A DNA stretch of 64,000 bases from Polyangiaceae bacterium (lineage in GTDB: Bacteria > Myxococcota_A > Polyangia > Polyangiales > Polyangiaceae): assembly GCA_020633205.1 (NCBI GenBank), contig JACKEB010000018.1, positions 62,001 through 126,000 on the forward strand, in the 5' to 3' direction. Positions 55,238-63,870 of the stretch are shown piece after piece (position 1 is the stretch's first letter; each line of letters starts with the position of its first letter). Position numbers and translations under genes: made by a program. Below the pieces are notes generated by a model. It saw only the letters and a list, made by a program, of their open reading frames with translations. It did not search any database and had not been told where the DNA came from.

Positions 55238-55253
55238 GACTGTCTTTTCTCCT

Positions 55254-55532
55254 TCAGCCGCCGCTCAGCGCTTGCATGATCAGCACGCGAGTGGTGGCCT
55301 GTACTGTATCCGTGAGGGAACGCCGATCGGCGATCATGTCGTCCCCAACGAAGATGTTCACATGTTGGCGGAGCCGGCCTGCTTCGTCGCAGACGTAGAA
55401 GGCGAAGCCGGGCATGCGCCGCTCGAGTTCGGCAATGACGCCAGCCACATCCGGAGCATCCACTTCGAGGTCGATCTCCGAGAGCTTTGGAAAATACTCG
55501 TACAAGTGCCGCGTCAGCTCCACCCTCGCCAT
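55254..55532 (-). CDS. MoaD/ThiS-family beta-grasp protein
   Basis: Protein of 92 residues ending in ALSGG, so the C-terminal Gly-Gly used for thiocarboxylate or adenylate transfer is present. It shows the beta-grasp pattern MARVELTRHLYEYFPKL, EIDLEVDAPDVAGVIAELER, RLRQHVNIFVGDDMIADRR. MoaD and ThiS carry sulphur to molybdopterin or thiamine; related proteins serve other pathways. There is no MoeB/ThiF activating enzyme nearby. The pairing with the propeller gene suggests a dedicated role, not molybdopterin synthesis. Confidence 0.85.
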   Translation of the reverse strand: MARVELTRHLYEYFPKLSEIDLEVDAPDVAGVIAELERRMPGFAFYVCDEAGRLRQHVNIFVGDDMIADRRSLTDTVQATTRVLIMQALSGG

Positions 55533-56204
55533 GGCGCGTAGGATCCTCGGCGTGCCCCCCCGCGTCCAGCGTTGCGGTCAACTCAGCCTAGCGTGGGGCG
55601 TTCTGGTCGAGGGTTGTCGCCAAGTTGGAACCGGCGAGGTGACTCGTTCGTTCTTGGGCGGTGTGGCCCCAGTGAGTGCTGACGCTCGCGCTGCATGGGG
55701 GGCATGGGCATCGGCCGCGCGGCGAAAGCCCGGGTATGTTCGACGGCCTCTAGGCCATGTCAAGGGCCATCCTCAGGGAAACACTGCTGCAGCTCCGAGT
55801 GTGAGCCGAGAGCCTCTGAGTGCGCGCCTCTGAGTGAGCGGATTCCAAATTTGAGTCAGCGTCGCAACTTGAGATCAGCGCCCAGCCAGACGCGCGTCGT
55901 AGTGGGGCACGACTTGCCGTGAGGAAAAGCGATTGAGCCAGTGCGAGCAGAAACCTCGCCGTAGGTCGCGGGGTTTGTACCGTTGGCGGAACTCGGTCTG
56001 AAAATTCCGAAGTACCTACATCGACGTGTGGAAGTTTTGGCTCATAATGCTTAGCCGAAGCTGCCACTGTTCTTGGTGACTCGAGACGCCCTTCTCTCGA
56101 GCGAGCCGCGCGCCGACCGCTGAGTGATTCCTTGAACCCTTTGCGGGGCGCTTGGCTCTCACCGAAACTCGGCGCACCCCAGCCTGAGCGCCACGCCCAC
56201 CGCG
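55533..56204. other. 672-nt intergenic region without a credible gene
   Basis: Divergent space between the MoaD-like gene (minus) and the roadblock gene (plus). Open frames occur on both strands but are Arg/Ser-rich shadows without start signals. The region near 55995-56060 is more AT-rich (GAAAATTCCGAAG, TTTTGGCTCATAATGC) and may hold a promoter of the plus-strand gene. Confidence 0.55.
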
Positions 56205-57152
56205 ATGACTGCCCTTTCCCTCGTACCCGTTGCCGATCCAACTGCTCGCGTCGATTTCGACGACGAAGAGCAGGTCAGCCAGATCATTACGCTGGACCGC
56301 CCCCAGACGGGCGCGCCCGACTACGCTGCCAAGTATCGACGTCTCCTCCAGCTGCTCTCCAAGGGGCGGTTCGAAGCCGCGTATGACCTGCTGTGTTCAG
56401 TGCGCGACGCTTTTCCGGGGGATGAAGCACTTGGCAGGAGCATTCGGCTGCTGCGCGACCACTTGAGCGCGAAGTACGCCACCCGCCTCGAGGACCTCGA
56501 TGTGGTTCCGTGTGTGGTGCGTCGTGGTGTTCCGCTGGAGGAGCACGAGCGGCGGGTGCTGTCCCTCGTGGACGGTGTGTCTTCATTCGGCGAACTGCTG
56601 CTGACCTCGCCCCTTGCCCAGTTCGACACGCTGCGGGCGCTCCACACCCTCATCCATTTGGGGGTGATTGCGGACGACGTCGTCGCATCAGCTTCGCGAC
56701 GTCCTCCCCCCCCGACGGAGGTCGGACCTACACCAGGCCCGGTGGAACCCACACCAACCGAGGTCCGGCGCCTGTTGGCCCCGCTCGAAGCACTCGACGG
56801 GTTTTGGGGATCGGCGTTGGTGGACTCCGCCAGTGGTCGTGCCCTGGGCGTTTACGGAGCGGATCCGAGAAGTCTCGAGCAGCTAGGGGCCATCTATGGC
56901 GAGCTGCTGCAGGTCGAGCGCCGTGCAACTGAGGCGCTTGGCCTCGGCGAACCCGAGGACCTGATCGTCACGCGCTCCGATGAGTATCACCTCTTGCGAC
57001 CGCTTCGTGGGCGCCCCGACGTGTTCATTTGTCTGATCACGAGGCGCCCCGCCTCCAACCTGATGCTCTCGCGCCTTGCTCTGGCCGAAGTCGATCGCGA
57101 AGTGGACGCCGCCCTGGTCGGGCTGGGTGCTCTCGACGTGAGCTACTGCTGA
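56205..57152 (+). CDS. roadblock/LC7-domain protein with helical N-terminal region
   Basis: Protein of 315 residues. Residues about 40-90 are helical and TPR-like (YRRLLQLLSKGRFEAAYDLL). A middle winged-helix-like unit (about 105-165: RRVLSLVDGVSSFGELLLTS) precedes a Pro/Thr-rich linker. The C-terminal roadblock/LC7 domain (about 195-305) includes GFWGSALVDSASGRALGVYG, VTRSDEYHLLRPLRG and VFICLITRRPASNLMLSRLA. Roadblock proteins such as MglB regulate small Ras-like GTPases in myxobacteria; no such GTPase gene is adjacent. The last 10 nt overlap the end of the convergent GST gene. Confidence 0.78.
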   Translation: MTALSLVPVADPTARVDFDDEEQVSQIITLDRPQTGAPDYAAKYRRLLQLLSKGRFEAAYDLLCSVRDAFPGDEALGRSIRLLRDHLSAKYATRLEDLDVVPCVVRRGVPLEEHERRVLSLVDGVSSFGELLLTSPLAQFDTLRALHTLIHLGVIADDVVASASRRPPPPTEVGPTPGPVEPTPTEVRRLLAPLEALDGFWGSALVDSASGRALGVYGADPRSLEQLGAIYGELLQVERRATEALGLGEPEDLIVTRSDEYHLLRPLRGRPDVFICLITRRPASNLMLSRLALAEVDREVDAALVGLGALDVSYC

Positions 57153-57796
57153 CCGGGCCACATCGCCAGGTAGGGAGCGGCTTCCTCCAGGACGCGGGCG
57201 AACGACGGGCGCCGCTCCAGGCGACCGAGGTAATACTGGGCGCGCTCGAGCTGCGGTGAAATGGGGTGCAGCCTGTGGGCGTAGTACAGCGACGGCGCCG
57301 CAGAGCAATCAGCCAAGCTGAACTCCGCGCCTGCGGCCCAATTGGTTTCCTTGAGGAAAGATTCGAGCATTCCGTAAGCTGTCTCGAGCCGCGCTTTGGC
57401 TTCGGCCACTCCGCGTGGGTCTCGTTCACCCTCTGGCCGTAGCTTGTCGCCCACGATCCTGCCCATGGGTTCCATCACGTAGAGATCGAAGAAGCGGTCT
57501 CGCGCTCGCACCGGGAGTGCGGCGAGTGGCGCCTCGGGCAAGAGGCTCGCTGCACTTGGTTCACGTCTCGCCAGGTATTCGATCAAGATACTCGACTCGG
57601 TGACGGGCTCGTCCAACGCGCTGTCAGTGAGTACGGGGAACTTCCCGAGGGGGTTGAGGCGCAGGAGCGCGCTGCGCTGCGTTGGATCCACCAGGTCAAC
57701 GAAGCGTTTTTCGTGGGGGATGTCCGCTTCGTACAGCGCGATGAGCGCCTTCCAGCAGTAAGATGAGAGCGGGTGGTAGTAGAGGGTGTAGGCCAT
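57143..57796 (-). CDS. glutathione S-transferase family protein
   Basis: Protein of 217 residues. The thioredoxin-like N-terminal domain begins YTLYYHPLSSYCWKALIALY with Ser/Cys near the expected active-site position, and the substrate-binding motif PLGKFPVLTD and ESSILIEYLARR (glutathione gamma-glutamyl site) follow. The helical C-terminal domain ends PYLAMWPGQQ. The ATG has GGAG 8 nt upstream and overlaps the stop of the sigma-factor gene by 1 nt (TGATG). A detoxification or stress role is likely. Confidence 0.9.
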   Translation of the reverse strand: MAYTLYYHPLSSYCWKALIALYEADIPHEKRFVDLVDPTQRSALLRLNPLGKFPVLTDSALDEPVTESSILIEYLARREPSAASLLPEAPLAALPVRARDRFFDLYVMEPMGRIVGDKLRPEGERDPRGVAEAKARLETAYGMLESFLKETNWAAGAEFSLADCSAAPSLYYAHRLHPISPQLERAQYYLGRLERRPSFARVLEEAAPYLAMWPGQQ

Positions 57797-58797
57797 CACG
57801 CGAGCTCCTTCACCGCACAGCCCGGCAGCCACCAGCGGTAGCCATTGCTGCGGAATGGGAGGTCGAGTTCTCGGCACACGTCTTCAATCATGTCCGGAGT
57901 GAAGAAGTAGTTCTTCACTCCGCTGATGCGCCCGTCGCTGAGTTCGAGCCGGGTGACAGCGCGAACGGCCTCACCGTCAGCGTGCGCGTACCAGGACAGC
58001 AGAAGCGGTTCCCCGCGGCAAAGGAAAAGCTCCAGCCGCGCGGGGACCGGCTCTACGCCCGCCATGTAGCGTGCTTCGATACCACCCAGCTCATCGGCGC
58101 GCGCCAAGATCTTGCTGCCAAACAGCATCCCCTGGAGGATGTTGCCGTCGCTCGGGCCTTCAATGCTGGCGCTCATCACTTCGATCGCAGCGTGGTCGAG
58201 CAACAGGGCGGTGAGCCCCGGGATATCGTGGCGATTGAACGCGTCGCAGAAGGCAGTGATGACTTCGGGCACGGCCCTTCGGGTAACCTCCGGTTCGGGC
58301 TCGGCGAGCTTGTTGCGTCCGCGGTGGAGTGCGGCTTTCACCGCGCCCACGCTGGTGCCCAGCGCTTCTGCGACTTCCTCCAAGCTCAGGTCGAAGACGT
58401 CCTTGAGCACCACCGCCGCGCGTTCTTGGGGCCCGAGCTGGCTCACCAAAGTCGCGGCGGCTTCGCGTGTGGCTTGGGGATCCGGGGCGCTCTGGTTGTT
58501 GGTCTCGGGGGTGAGGGCGCTCCGTTCTCGGCGAACGCGGTCGATCCACAAGTTGGACGCCACTCGGAACAGCCAAGCGCGCGGGTTGGGAGGCGCGTGC
58601 GGCATGCGACTCAGGGTCGTAAAGGCTCGAGCCAGTACATCCTGCGCAAGGTCCTCGGCGTCCCAGGGGCTCCGCGTGAGATAGCGACAGTAGCGATAGA
58701 GTTCTGGGCGCAGCGGCTCATACACGGTCAAGAACCCGTGCCAGGCTCGCCGCGCGTCCTTCGACAGACTCTCTAGCTCTCGGTTTGCATCAGTCAT
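57796..58797 (-). CDS. ECF-type RNA polymerase sigma factor with SnoaL/NTF2-like C-terminal domain
   Basis: Protein of about 333 residues. Region 2 has YRYCRYLTRSPWDAEDLAQD (core binding and -10 recognition) and PRAWLFRVASNLWIDRVRR; region 4 has LGPQERAAVVLKDVFDLSLE and GTSVGAVKAALHRGRNKL (the -35 reader). The C-terminal half (about 190-333) is an NTF2/SnoaL-like fold (ITAFCDAFNRHDIPGLTALL), as found in SigJ/ECF41-like factors whose activity it modulates. Start options are ATG at 58797 and at 58857; the latter has AGGAGG only 2 nt away. No anti-sigma gene is adjacent. The GST gene is coupled downstream and the frameshifted propeller gene lies upstream. Confidence 0.88.
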   Translation of the reverse strand: MTDANRELESLSKDARRAWHGFLTVYEPLRPELYRYCRYLTRSPWDAEDLAQDVLARAFTTLSRMPHAPPNPRAWLFRVASNLWIDRVRRERSALTPETNNQSAPDPQATREAAATLVSQLGPQERAAVVLKDVFDLSLEEVAEALGTSVGAVKAALHRGRNKLAEPEPEVTRRAVPEVITAFCDAFNRHDIPGLTALLLDHAAIEVMSASIEGPSDGNILQGMLFGSKILARADELGGIEARYMAGVEPVPARLELFLCRGEPLLLSWYAHADGEAVRAVTRLELSDGRISGVKNYFFTPDMIEDVCRELDLPFRSNGYRWWLPGCAVKELA

Positions 58798-58878
58798 CGG
58801 GGGAACAACGAGTGGGCGCCCCGAAAGGATACGTCGGGAGGCGAATTTCGTCCCCATGACCTCCTGGCCGCGAGAACG

Positions 58879-59555
58879 CTAGCCGTCTTCGCGAGCCGGG
58901 CGAGCCACCACCCGCACCTTGCCGCTGGTCCCTCCGCCGCAATAGAAGTTGTCTTCATCCGCGTCCAGTCCCGACACGATGGTTCCGTGCGGCATTTTGA
59001 GCGATCGCTTCACGTGCCCTGACGTCGGATCGATGTTGCGGATCTCGCTTTGTTCGTCTTCCCACGTGGCGTGCCAGAGTTCGCCATCTACCCAAGACAC
59101 CCCAGTGACGAAGCGGTCCGACTCGATGGTACGCAGCACCTCGCCGGTTTCTGGATCCACCTGTTGGATCTTGCGCTCGTTGTAGCCACCGATCCAAAGC
59201 GAGCCCTCTGCCCATGCCATGCCCGAGTCTGTACCGGAGCCGGGGCGGGAAGACTCACCACCAGCTTGCCCGTCTGCGCCTCGATCTTGTCGATGCGATC
59301 TTCGGCCAGCTGGTAGATGTATTTTCCGTCGAAGGCTGTCCCCGCGTCACAAGCTGCGTCTAGCGTGCGCTTGGTCTGCCCGCTCTTTGGATCCATGCCG
59401 AACAGCGTCGAGCCCGTCGCTGCCCACACCAGCTCGCCATCGAACATGACACCATTGACACGTGGAAAATTCGGCGTGCCTTCCAGCTCGCCTACGATTT
59501 CTGCCTCTTGGCTTTCCTGCTGCATCGCCGTTGCGGCTCCTGTGTGCGTTTGCAT
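58879..59555 (-). pseudogene. beta-propeller-like gene with a frameshift
   Basis: Two overlapping frames on the minus strand together form one protein of about 225 residues. The first (59555 to about 59245) starts from an ATG with a strong GAGGAGGAG ribosome-binding site and reads EGTPNFPRVNGVMFDGELVW, then LAEDRIDKIEAQTGKLVVSL. The second (to 58879) continues the same propeller pattern: MAWAEGSLWIGGYNERKIQQ and VDPETGEVLRTIESDR. The switch lies in a CCCCGG context near 59240-59250; adding one base there joins SLPAPG with SGTDSGMAWAEG. Total length is one nucleotide short of a multiple of three. It resembles PQQ/Vgb-like or SMP-30-like propellers. It may be a true lesion or a sequencing error. 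Confidence 0.8.
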
Positions 59556-59584
59556 CGTCTCCTCCTCGCTCGAGTCACCCGGTT

Positions 59585-60978
59585 CTAGCCGTCCGCGACG
59601 TTGAGTGGGAGTAACAAGGTCGTCGTGAATCCGCTCAGCGGCGCAGATACCCAGCGCTGAGCGCGACCTCGCCCGACCGAGCGCACTTGCTCGTTCGCTT
59701 CGAGGTCAGCGAGGGCGCGCTGCACGTTGCGCTGACTCTCTCCCAGCGCCAACCCCAGCGCCGAGGTTGACCAGGGCTGGCCGTCGGCGAGCAGCGCTTG
59801 AAGCGCGCCAGCGCCTCCGGGCAAGGGAGGCAGGAGCACCGCGATGTCCTCTCCCGCGCGAGGCAGGAGCCTGAACCCGACTTGGGTCGCCTCGAGGTCG
59901 CACACCGGGCGCAAGAGCTTGCGTAGACGGCCTATTTCCACGCGCAAACGTGCGCGGTGCGTGTCGTTGACGCGCTTGGCGCCAAAGGCTGCGTGGATCA
60001 GCACCTCACGCTCCGCGCCTGCTGGGTGCCGAGCTAAGCTCTCGAGCAGCGCGAAGAGCACAGGACGCTTGGCGAGCTTGACGTTGTGGGTGCCGCTACG
60101 AAGCGCGCGGCGGCACCCATCTACAATCAACGAGGGTCCTGCGAAGAGCGCCTCGACCTCCGCCAGCGGAAGGAGTGTCTCCTGGCCGCCTCTCACTAGG
60201 CGAGCTGCTGGCCGCGCCGCGAGCTGTCGCGCGGTCTCCACCTCTAGCAGGGTGTTGAAAAACGCCCTGTCAAACAACAACAACCGTGCCCGCGCACAAC
60301 TCGGCCAGATCTCGCTCTCGCAAAACCCTCACTTCTATGGGGTTTTGCGAGAGCGTGGTTCAAAGATCCGCGCGGATAAGCACGCAGGATGCTGAAAAAC
60401 GGAGTTTTTCAGCATCCTGCTAGGCGTAGCGCGGGTATGCGAGCGAGGTTCGCGAAGCGCCAGGCCTGCTCGAGGGCGATGTTGGCCTCTCGGGCGTGGA
60501 GCCGCCGCTGTTCGAGTTCGGCGCGGCAGAGCTCGGCGATTGCGCAGAGCGCGTCCGGGGCACCATCGAGGGTCAGCACGGCGAGCTGCGCGTGAGCCGC
60601 ATCAATGCGACCGAGTAGGGTCGCCCTACGAACTAGCAAGAGCTTTCCGTGAAGCGCGTTGCGCGTATCGCCGCGCGCCTCGAGAGCCCGTAGCGAAGTC
60701 TCGAAACCCTGAGGAAACGACTGCAGCTCCCGAGCCGCGAGGCACACTTCAGCTACGGCCAGTTGACACCTGGCCTGGGCAACCGGAGCACGTGTTCCGA
60801 ATCGGCGCCGCGCCAGGCGCAGGAGTTCGCGTGCCTTGGCGTGATCGCCGAGCTGCGCCATCGCGATGCCTCGCAGCGCGACTGCTGGAGCATCCTCACG
60901 CAGCGAAACCCGCTTGAGTGCGCTCAAAGGGTCCCCTGCGGCTAGAGCCCGTGCGGCAGCGTTCAGTAGGGAATCCAC
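59585..60978 (-). pseudogene. transcriptional regulator interrupted by a 172-bp element
   Basis: The 5' part (60978 to about 60409) starts from GTG and codes MDSLLNAAARALAAGDPLSA, a TPR-like helical region ending RIPALRL. The 3' part (about 60247 to 59585) continues EVETARQLAARPAARLV, then a winged-helix/OmpR-like DNA-binding region (RPVLFALLESLARHPAGAER; RARLRVEIGRLRKLLRPVCD) and an HTH-like segment GESQRNVQRALADLEANEQV. Removing 60248-60423 restores one frame of 405 codons (1218 nt) with IPALRLEVETARQLA across the join. Intact relatives with this layout seem familiar from other myxobacteria. The insertion ends the upper part with GC and a stop, so the full protein cannot be made. Confidence 0.85.
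60244..60423. mobile_element. 172-bp MITE/REP-like palindromic element with CTAG duplication
   Basis: The element (60248-60419) has near-identical inverted ends CAGGGTGTTGAAAAACG (left) and CAGGATGCTGAAAAACT (right, complemented); 15 of the first 17 bases match. A CTAG is present on both sides (60244-60247, 60420-60423) as a target duplication. Inside lie two strong hairpins: a perfect 16-bp stem (60313-60328 with 60340-60355) and a perfect 17-bp stem (60384-60400 with 60404-60420). No transposase is encoded, so it must have moved in trans. Other copies cannot be sought in this window beyond what I read; none was noticed. Confidence 0.82.
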
Positions 60979-61092
60979 GAACGGAGGCTAAGCTTAAAAC
61001 TACAAATTCCCCCGACAAATCTAACGTTACGGAGCGTCGTGTGGGAAAGAAGGAACGGGGCGTAGTGTGGCGACGTTGTCCCGTCCCGTGGA

Positions 61093-63126
61093 ATGTGCTC
61101 TTCAAGGTGTGTGGGGAAATTGGTGGGGGAGACGGAGGCGGAGCGGCTGCGTGCGCTGCACGCGTTGAAGATCTTGGACACACCGCCGGAGAGCACGTTC
61201 GACGACTTGGTCCAGCTTGCCTCCGAGATCTGTGAAACGCCGATCGCTCTACTTTCGCTGGTCGACGCCGAACGCCAGTGGTTCAAGTCGGCGGTTGGCT
61301 TGGAGGTGAAGGAAACGCCGCGCAGCCTCGCATTCTGTGCGCATGCCATCGAGGGGGAGGGGACCTTCACCGTACCGGATGCCTCGAACGATCCACGTTT
61401 CGCGACTAACCCTCTGGTCACCTCCGATCCGTGCATTCGCTTCTACTCGGGTGCGCCCATTCAGGTGCCGCAGGGATCCAAGCTTGGCACCCTGTGCGTG
61501 ATCGATCGCGTCCCCCGCGAGCTCAACGAGTTCCAGGTGCGCGCGCTCGAGACCCTCGCACGGCAGGTGGAGGCACAGCTGGAGTTGCGCAAGCAGTCGC
61601 GCGAGCTGAGGGAGGAGGCGAGCGTCACCGAGCGCATCTTCGGTGACTTGATCGACGCTGCTCAAGACTACGCCATCTACGCGTTGGACGTCGACGGGCG
61701 GATATCCATGTGGAATGCTGGCGCGGCGCGTCTCACTGGCTATTCCCAGGCGGACGTGCTGGGCGGTGATTCGAGTCGGTTCTACCCACCTGAAGACGTC
61801 GCAGCGGGGCGTCCACTAGAGCTCGTGGAACGAGCGCGCTTGTTAGGCAGAGCCGAGGACGAAGGCTGGCGCGTGCGCAAGGACGGCTCCCGCTTCTGGG
61901 CCAACGTGGTGCTCACCGAGCAGCGAAGGGCTTCGGGGCAGCTCGTAGGTTTCGCGAAGATCACTCGGGACCTGACTGAGCGTCGGCGCTTGGAGCAGCA
62001 GGTGTTCGAGGCGCAGAAAATGGACGCCATCGGCGTGCTTGCTGGTGGCATAGCCCACGACTTCAACAACATCTTGTCCGTAATCTTGAGCTACAGCGAG
62101 CTGCTGCTATCCGAGCTACCGCCTGGCGAAGTGATGGCGGCAGACATCGAAGAGATCCGCGCTGCAGGGAGGCGAGCTCAAGATCTGACTAAGCAGCTCC
62201 TCGCGTTCTCGCGCCGCCAGATGCTGAACCCGGTGACGACGGATCTGAATCGCGTGGTCGAGAATACCGCGCGGATGCTGAAGCGGATGGTGGGTGAAGA
62301 CGTCGAGTTGAGCGTCATTACCGCCCCCGACTTGGGCGTGACCAGCATCGATCCCGCTCAAATCGAACAAGTCGTGATGAACCTCGCGGTGAACGCCCGA
62401 GACGCCATGCCGAGAGGGGGGCGCCTAACGCTGGAGACTGCCAACGTCGATCTAAAGGAGCCGTCGCTGCTTGGCGTACCACCTGGCGAATACGTGATGC
62501 TCTCGGTATCGGACACGGGCGACGGCATGGACGAAGCGACGCGTGCGCGGGTATTCGAGCCGTTCTTCACGACGAAGGCGACGGGCAAAGGCACGGGGTT
62601 GGGCCTGGCGATCGTCTTTGGCATCGTCCGTCAGAGCGGTGGAGACATCGAGATACTGAGTTCGCTGGGCAAAGGCACTACCTTTCGACTCTACTTCCCA
62701 ATGGTGAGCGGGGAGGCCCAGGAGCACAGGGCGGCTCCTTCGCGGAAACCGCGAGGCGGAACGGAGACGATTCTACTGGTCGAGGATGAAGATGCTGTGC
62801 GCAGCGTCTGCCAGACCATCCTTCAGCGCGAGGGTTATCACGTGCTCGCGGCACACTCGGGACCGGATGCCATGCTGATCGCCGAGCAGCACTCTGGCCC
62901 CATCCACCTGATCCTCACGGATGTCGTAATGCCCCGCATGAGCGGGCGGGAGCTGGTCGAGAAACTCAATACCGACCGTCCGAACCTCCGGGTGCTCTAC
63001 ATGTCCGGCTACACCACGGACGCCATCCTGCGTCATGGGGTGGAGCGCGCCGGGGTGAATTTTCTGCTCAAGCCGATCACCCCAGACAGCTTGATGAGCA
63101 AAGTGCGTGAAGTGCTAGACGCCTAG
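61093..63126 (+). CDS. hybrid histidine kinase (GAF-PAS-HisKA-HATPase-receiver)
   Basis: Protein of 677 residues without TM segments. GAF domain about 25-165 (ILDTPPESTFDDLVQLASEI), PAS about 180-300 (QDYAIYALDVDGRISMWNAG), HisKA with phospho-acceptor His322 in LAGGIAHDFNNILSVILSY, HATPase about 410-535 (N-box MNLAVNARDAMPRGG, G-box GKGTGLGLAIVFGIV) and a C-terminal receiver with phospho-acceptor Asp610 (LTDVVMPRMSG). This domain order is typical of myxobacterial cytoplasmic hybrid kinases. Start ATG at 61093; GTG codons a few residues later are alternatives. It is divergent from the interrupted regulator, which may have been its functional neighbour. Confidence 0.92.
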   Translation: MCSSRCVGKLVGETEAERLRALHALKILDTPPESTFDDLVQLASEICETPIALLSLVDAERQWFKSAVGLEVKETPRSLAFCAHAIEGEGTFTVPDASNDPRFATNPLVTSDPCIRFYSGAPIQVPQGSKLGTLCVIDRVPRELNEFQVRALETLARQVEAQLELRKQSRELREEASVTERIFGDLIDAAQDYAIYALDVDGRISMWNAGAARLTGYSQADVLGGDSSRFYPPEDVAAGRPLELVERARLLGRAEDEGWRVRKDGSRFWANVVLTEQRRASGQLVGFAKITRDLTERRRLEQQVFEAQKMDAIGVLAGGIAHDFNNILSVILSYSELLLSELPPGEVMAADIEEIRAAGRRAQDLTKQLLAFSRRQMLNPVTTDLNRVVENTARMLKRMVGEDVELSVITAPDLGVTSIDPAQIEQVVMNLAVNARDAMPRGGRLTLETANVDLKEPSLLGVPPGEYVMLSVSDTGDGMDEATRARVFEPFFTTKATGKGTGLGLAIVFGIVRQSGGDIEILSSLGKGTTFRLYFPMVSGEAQEHRAAPSRKPRGGTETILLVEDEDAVRSVCQTILQREGYHVLAAHSGPDAMLIAEQHSGPIHLILTDVVMPRMSGRELVEKLNTDRPNLRVLYMSGYTTDAILRHGVERAGVNFLLKPITPDSLMSKVREVLDA

Positions 63127-63813
63127 CTCGCTGGCGCGCATGCGATCGAGCAACGAATGCTCTGACTCCAAAACGCGCCTCGCACTCAGCTGATAGCCTT
63201 TCTTGGGAGAACCCTGAGGTGTCCAAGCAAAGCTTCGCCAGAGCGCGAGAGACGCGGGGCCTTCCAAGATCCCTTGCATGCGCCGGCTGAGGTCGACCGC
63301 ATACGCACAGAGCCCGATTGCTTCGCGGAGGTCAGGATCCTTGAGCCAGCCCTCGAGACTTGCTTCCTCGATATTCAGCTGGTGAGCGTGAGCTAGATCC
63401 TTGAGGAAACCCAACTTCAAGCGTTCGGCACGCGCCTTGTCCGCCGGCCCGAGCTTCTTTGTCTTGAGATAGGGCACGTCCACTAGCCAGCTGCATATCG
63501 GGCAAAAGCAGTGGGCGTCAGGCGAATACAAGCGCTGGCCGGGGTTGGGGGTGAGGTCGAAGCTGCTCTCCAGATAGGTCGAAAACAGGTTGCTGAAGGC
63601 CGCCAGGTGTTCACGCCCTGGCCGGGTGTGAGGCGGGAGGTTCTGATAGTGTTCCACGATCCAGCCGTATGCGGCGTCCTGCATGCTGGCGAACTGGTGC
63701 GCAGCCTCCGGGGTGACGAACCCCTTGTCGAACGCGCTGGCCACCCACTTCAAGAGCGCATAGCTCTTGCCCTGAAGCTCGACGGCGAGCTCGATCTCCT
63801 GCGCGTTCAACAT
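63115..63813 (-). CDS. hypothetical protein with a CxCxxC motif
   Basis: Protein of 232 residues, soluble and mostly helical. The ATG at 63813 has GGAGG 8 nt upstream and is preferred to a GTG 9 nt earlier. A central motif HCFCPICSWLVDVPYLKTKK provides His and three Cys close together, a possible metal site. Other segments include ELQGKSYALLKWVASAFDKG and LCAYAVDLSRRMQGILEGPA. I recognise no family. The last 12 nt overlap the end of the hybrid kinase gene. It lies 57 nt downstream of the NADAR gene on the same strand and may be co-transcribed with it. Confidence 0.65.
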   Translation of the reverse strand: MLNAQEIELAVELQGKSYALLKWVASAFDKGFVTPEAAHQFASMQDAAYGWIVEHYQNLPPHTRPGREHLAAFSNLFSTYLESSFDLTPNPGQRLYSPDAHCFCPICSWLVDVPYLKTKKLGPADKARAERLKLGFLKDLAHAHQLNIEEASLEGWLKDPDLREAIGLCAYAVDLSRRMQGILEGPASLALWRSFAWTPQGSPKKGYQLSARRVLESEHSLLDRMRASELGV

Positions 63814-63870
63814 CTGCCACACCTCCCACTCGCCGCGGAGTCTAGCGTCGCCGAGCAGGCTGTCGAGCCG

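Noticed and set aside
55750..56241. Minus-strand open frame of 163 codons between the MoaD-like and roadblock genes
   Set aside because: Ser/Arg-rich, no ribosome-binding site, overlaps the start of the roadblock gene; not supported.
57763..58776. Plus-strand open frame of 337 codons
   Set aside because: Antisense to the ECF sigma-factor gene with clear region 2 and 4 motifs.
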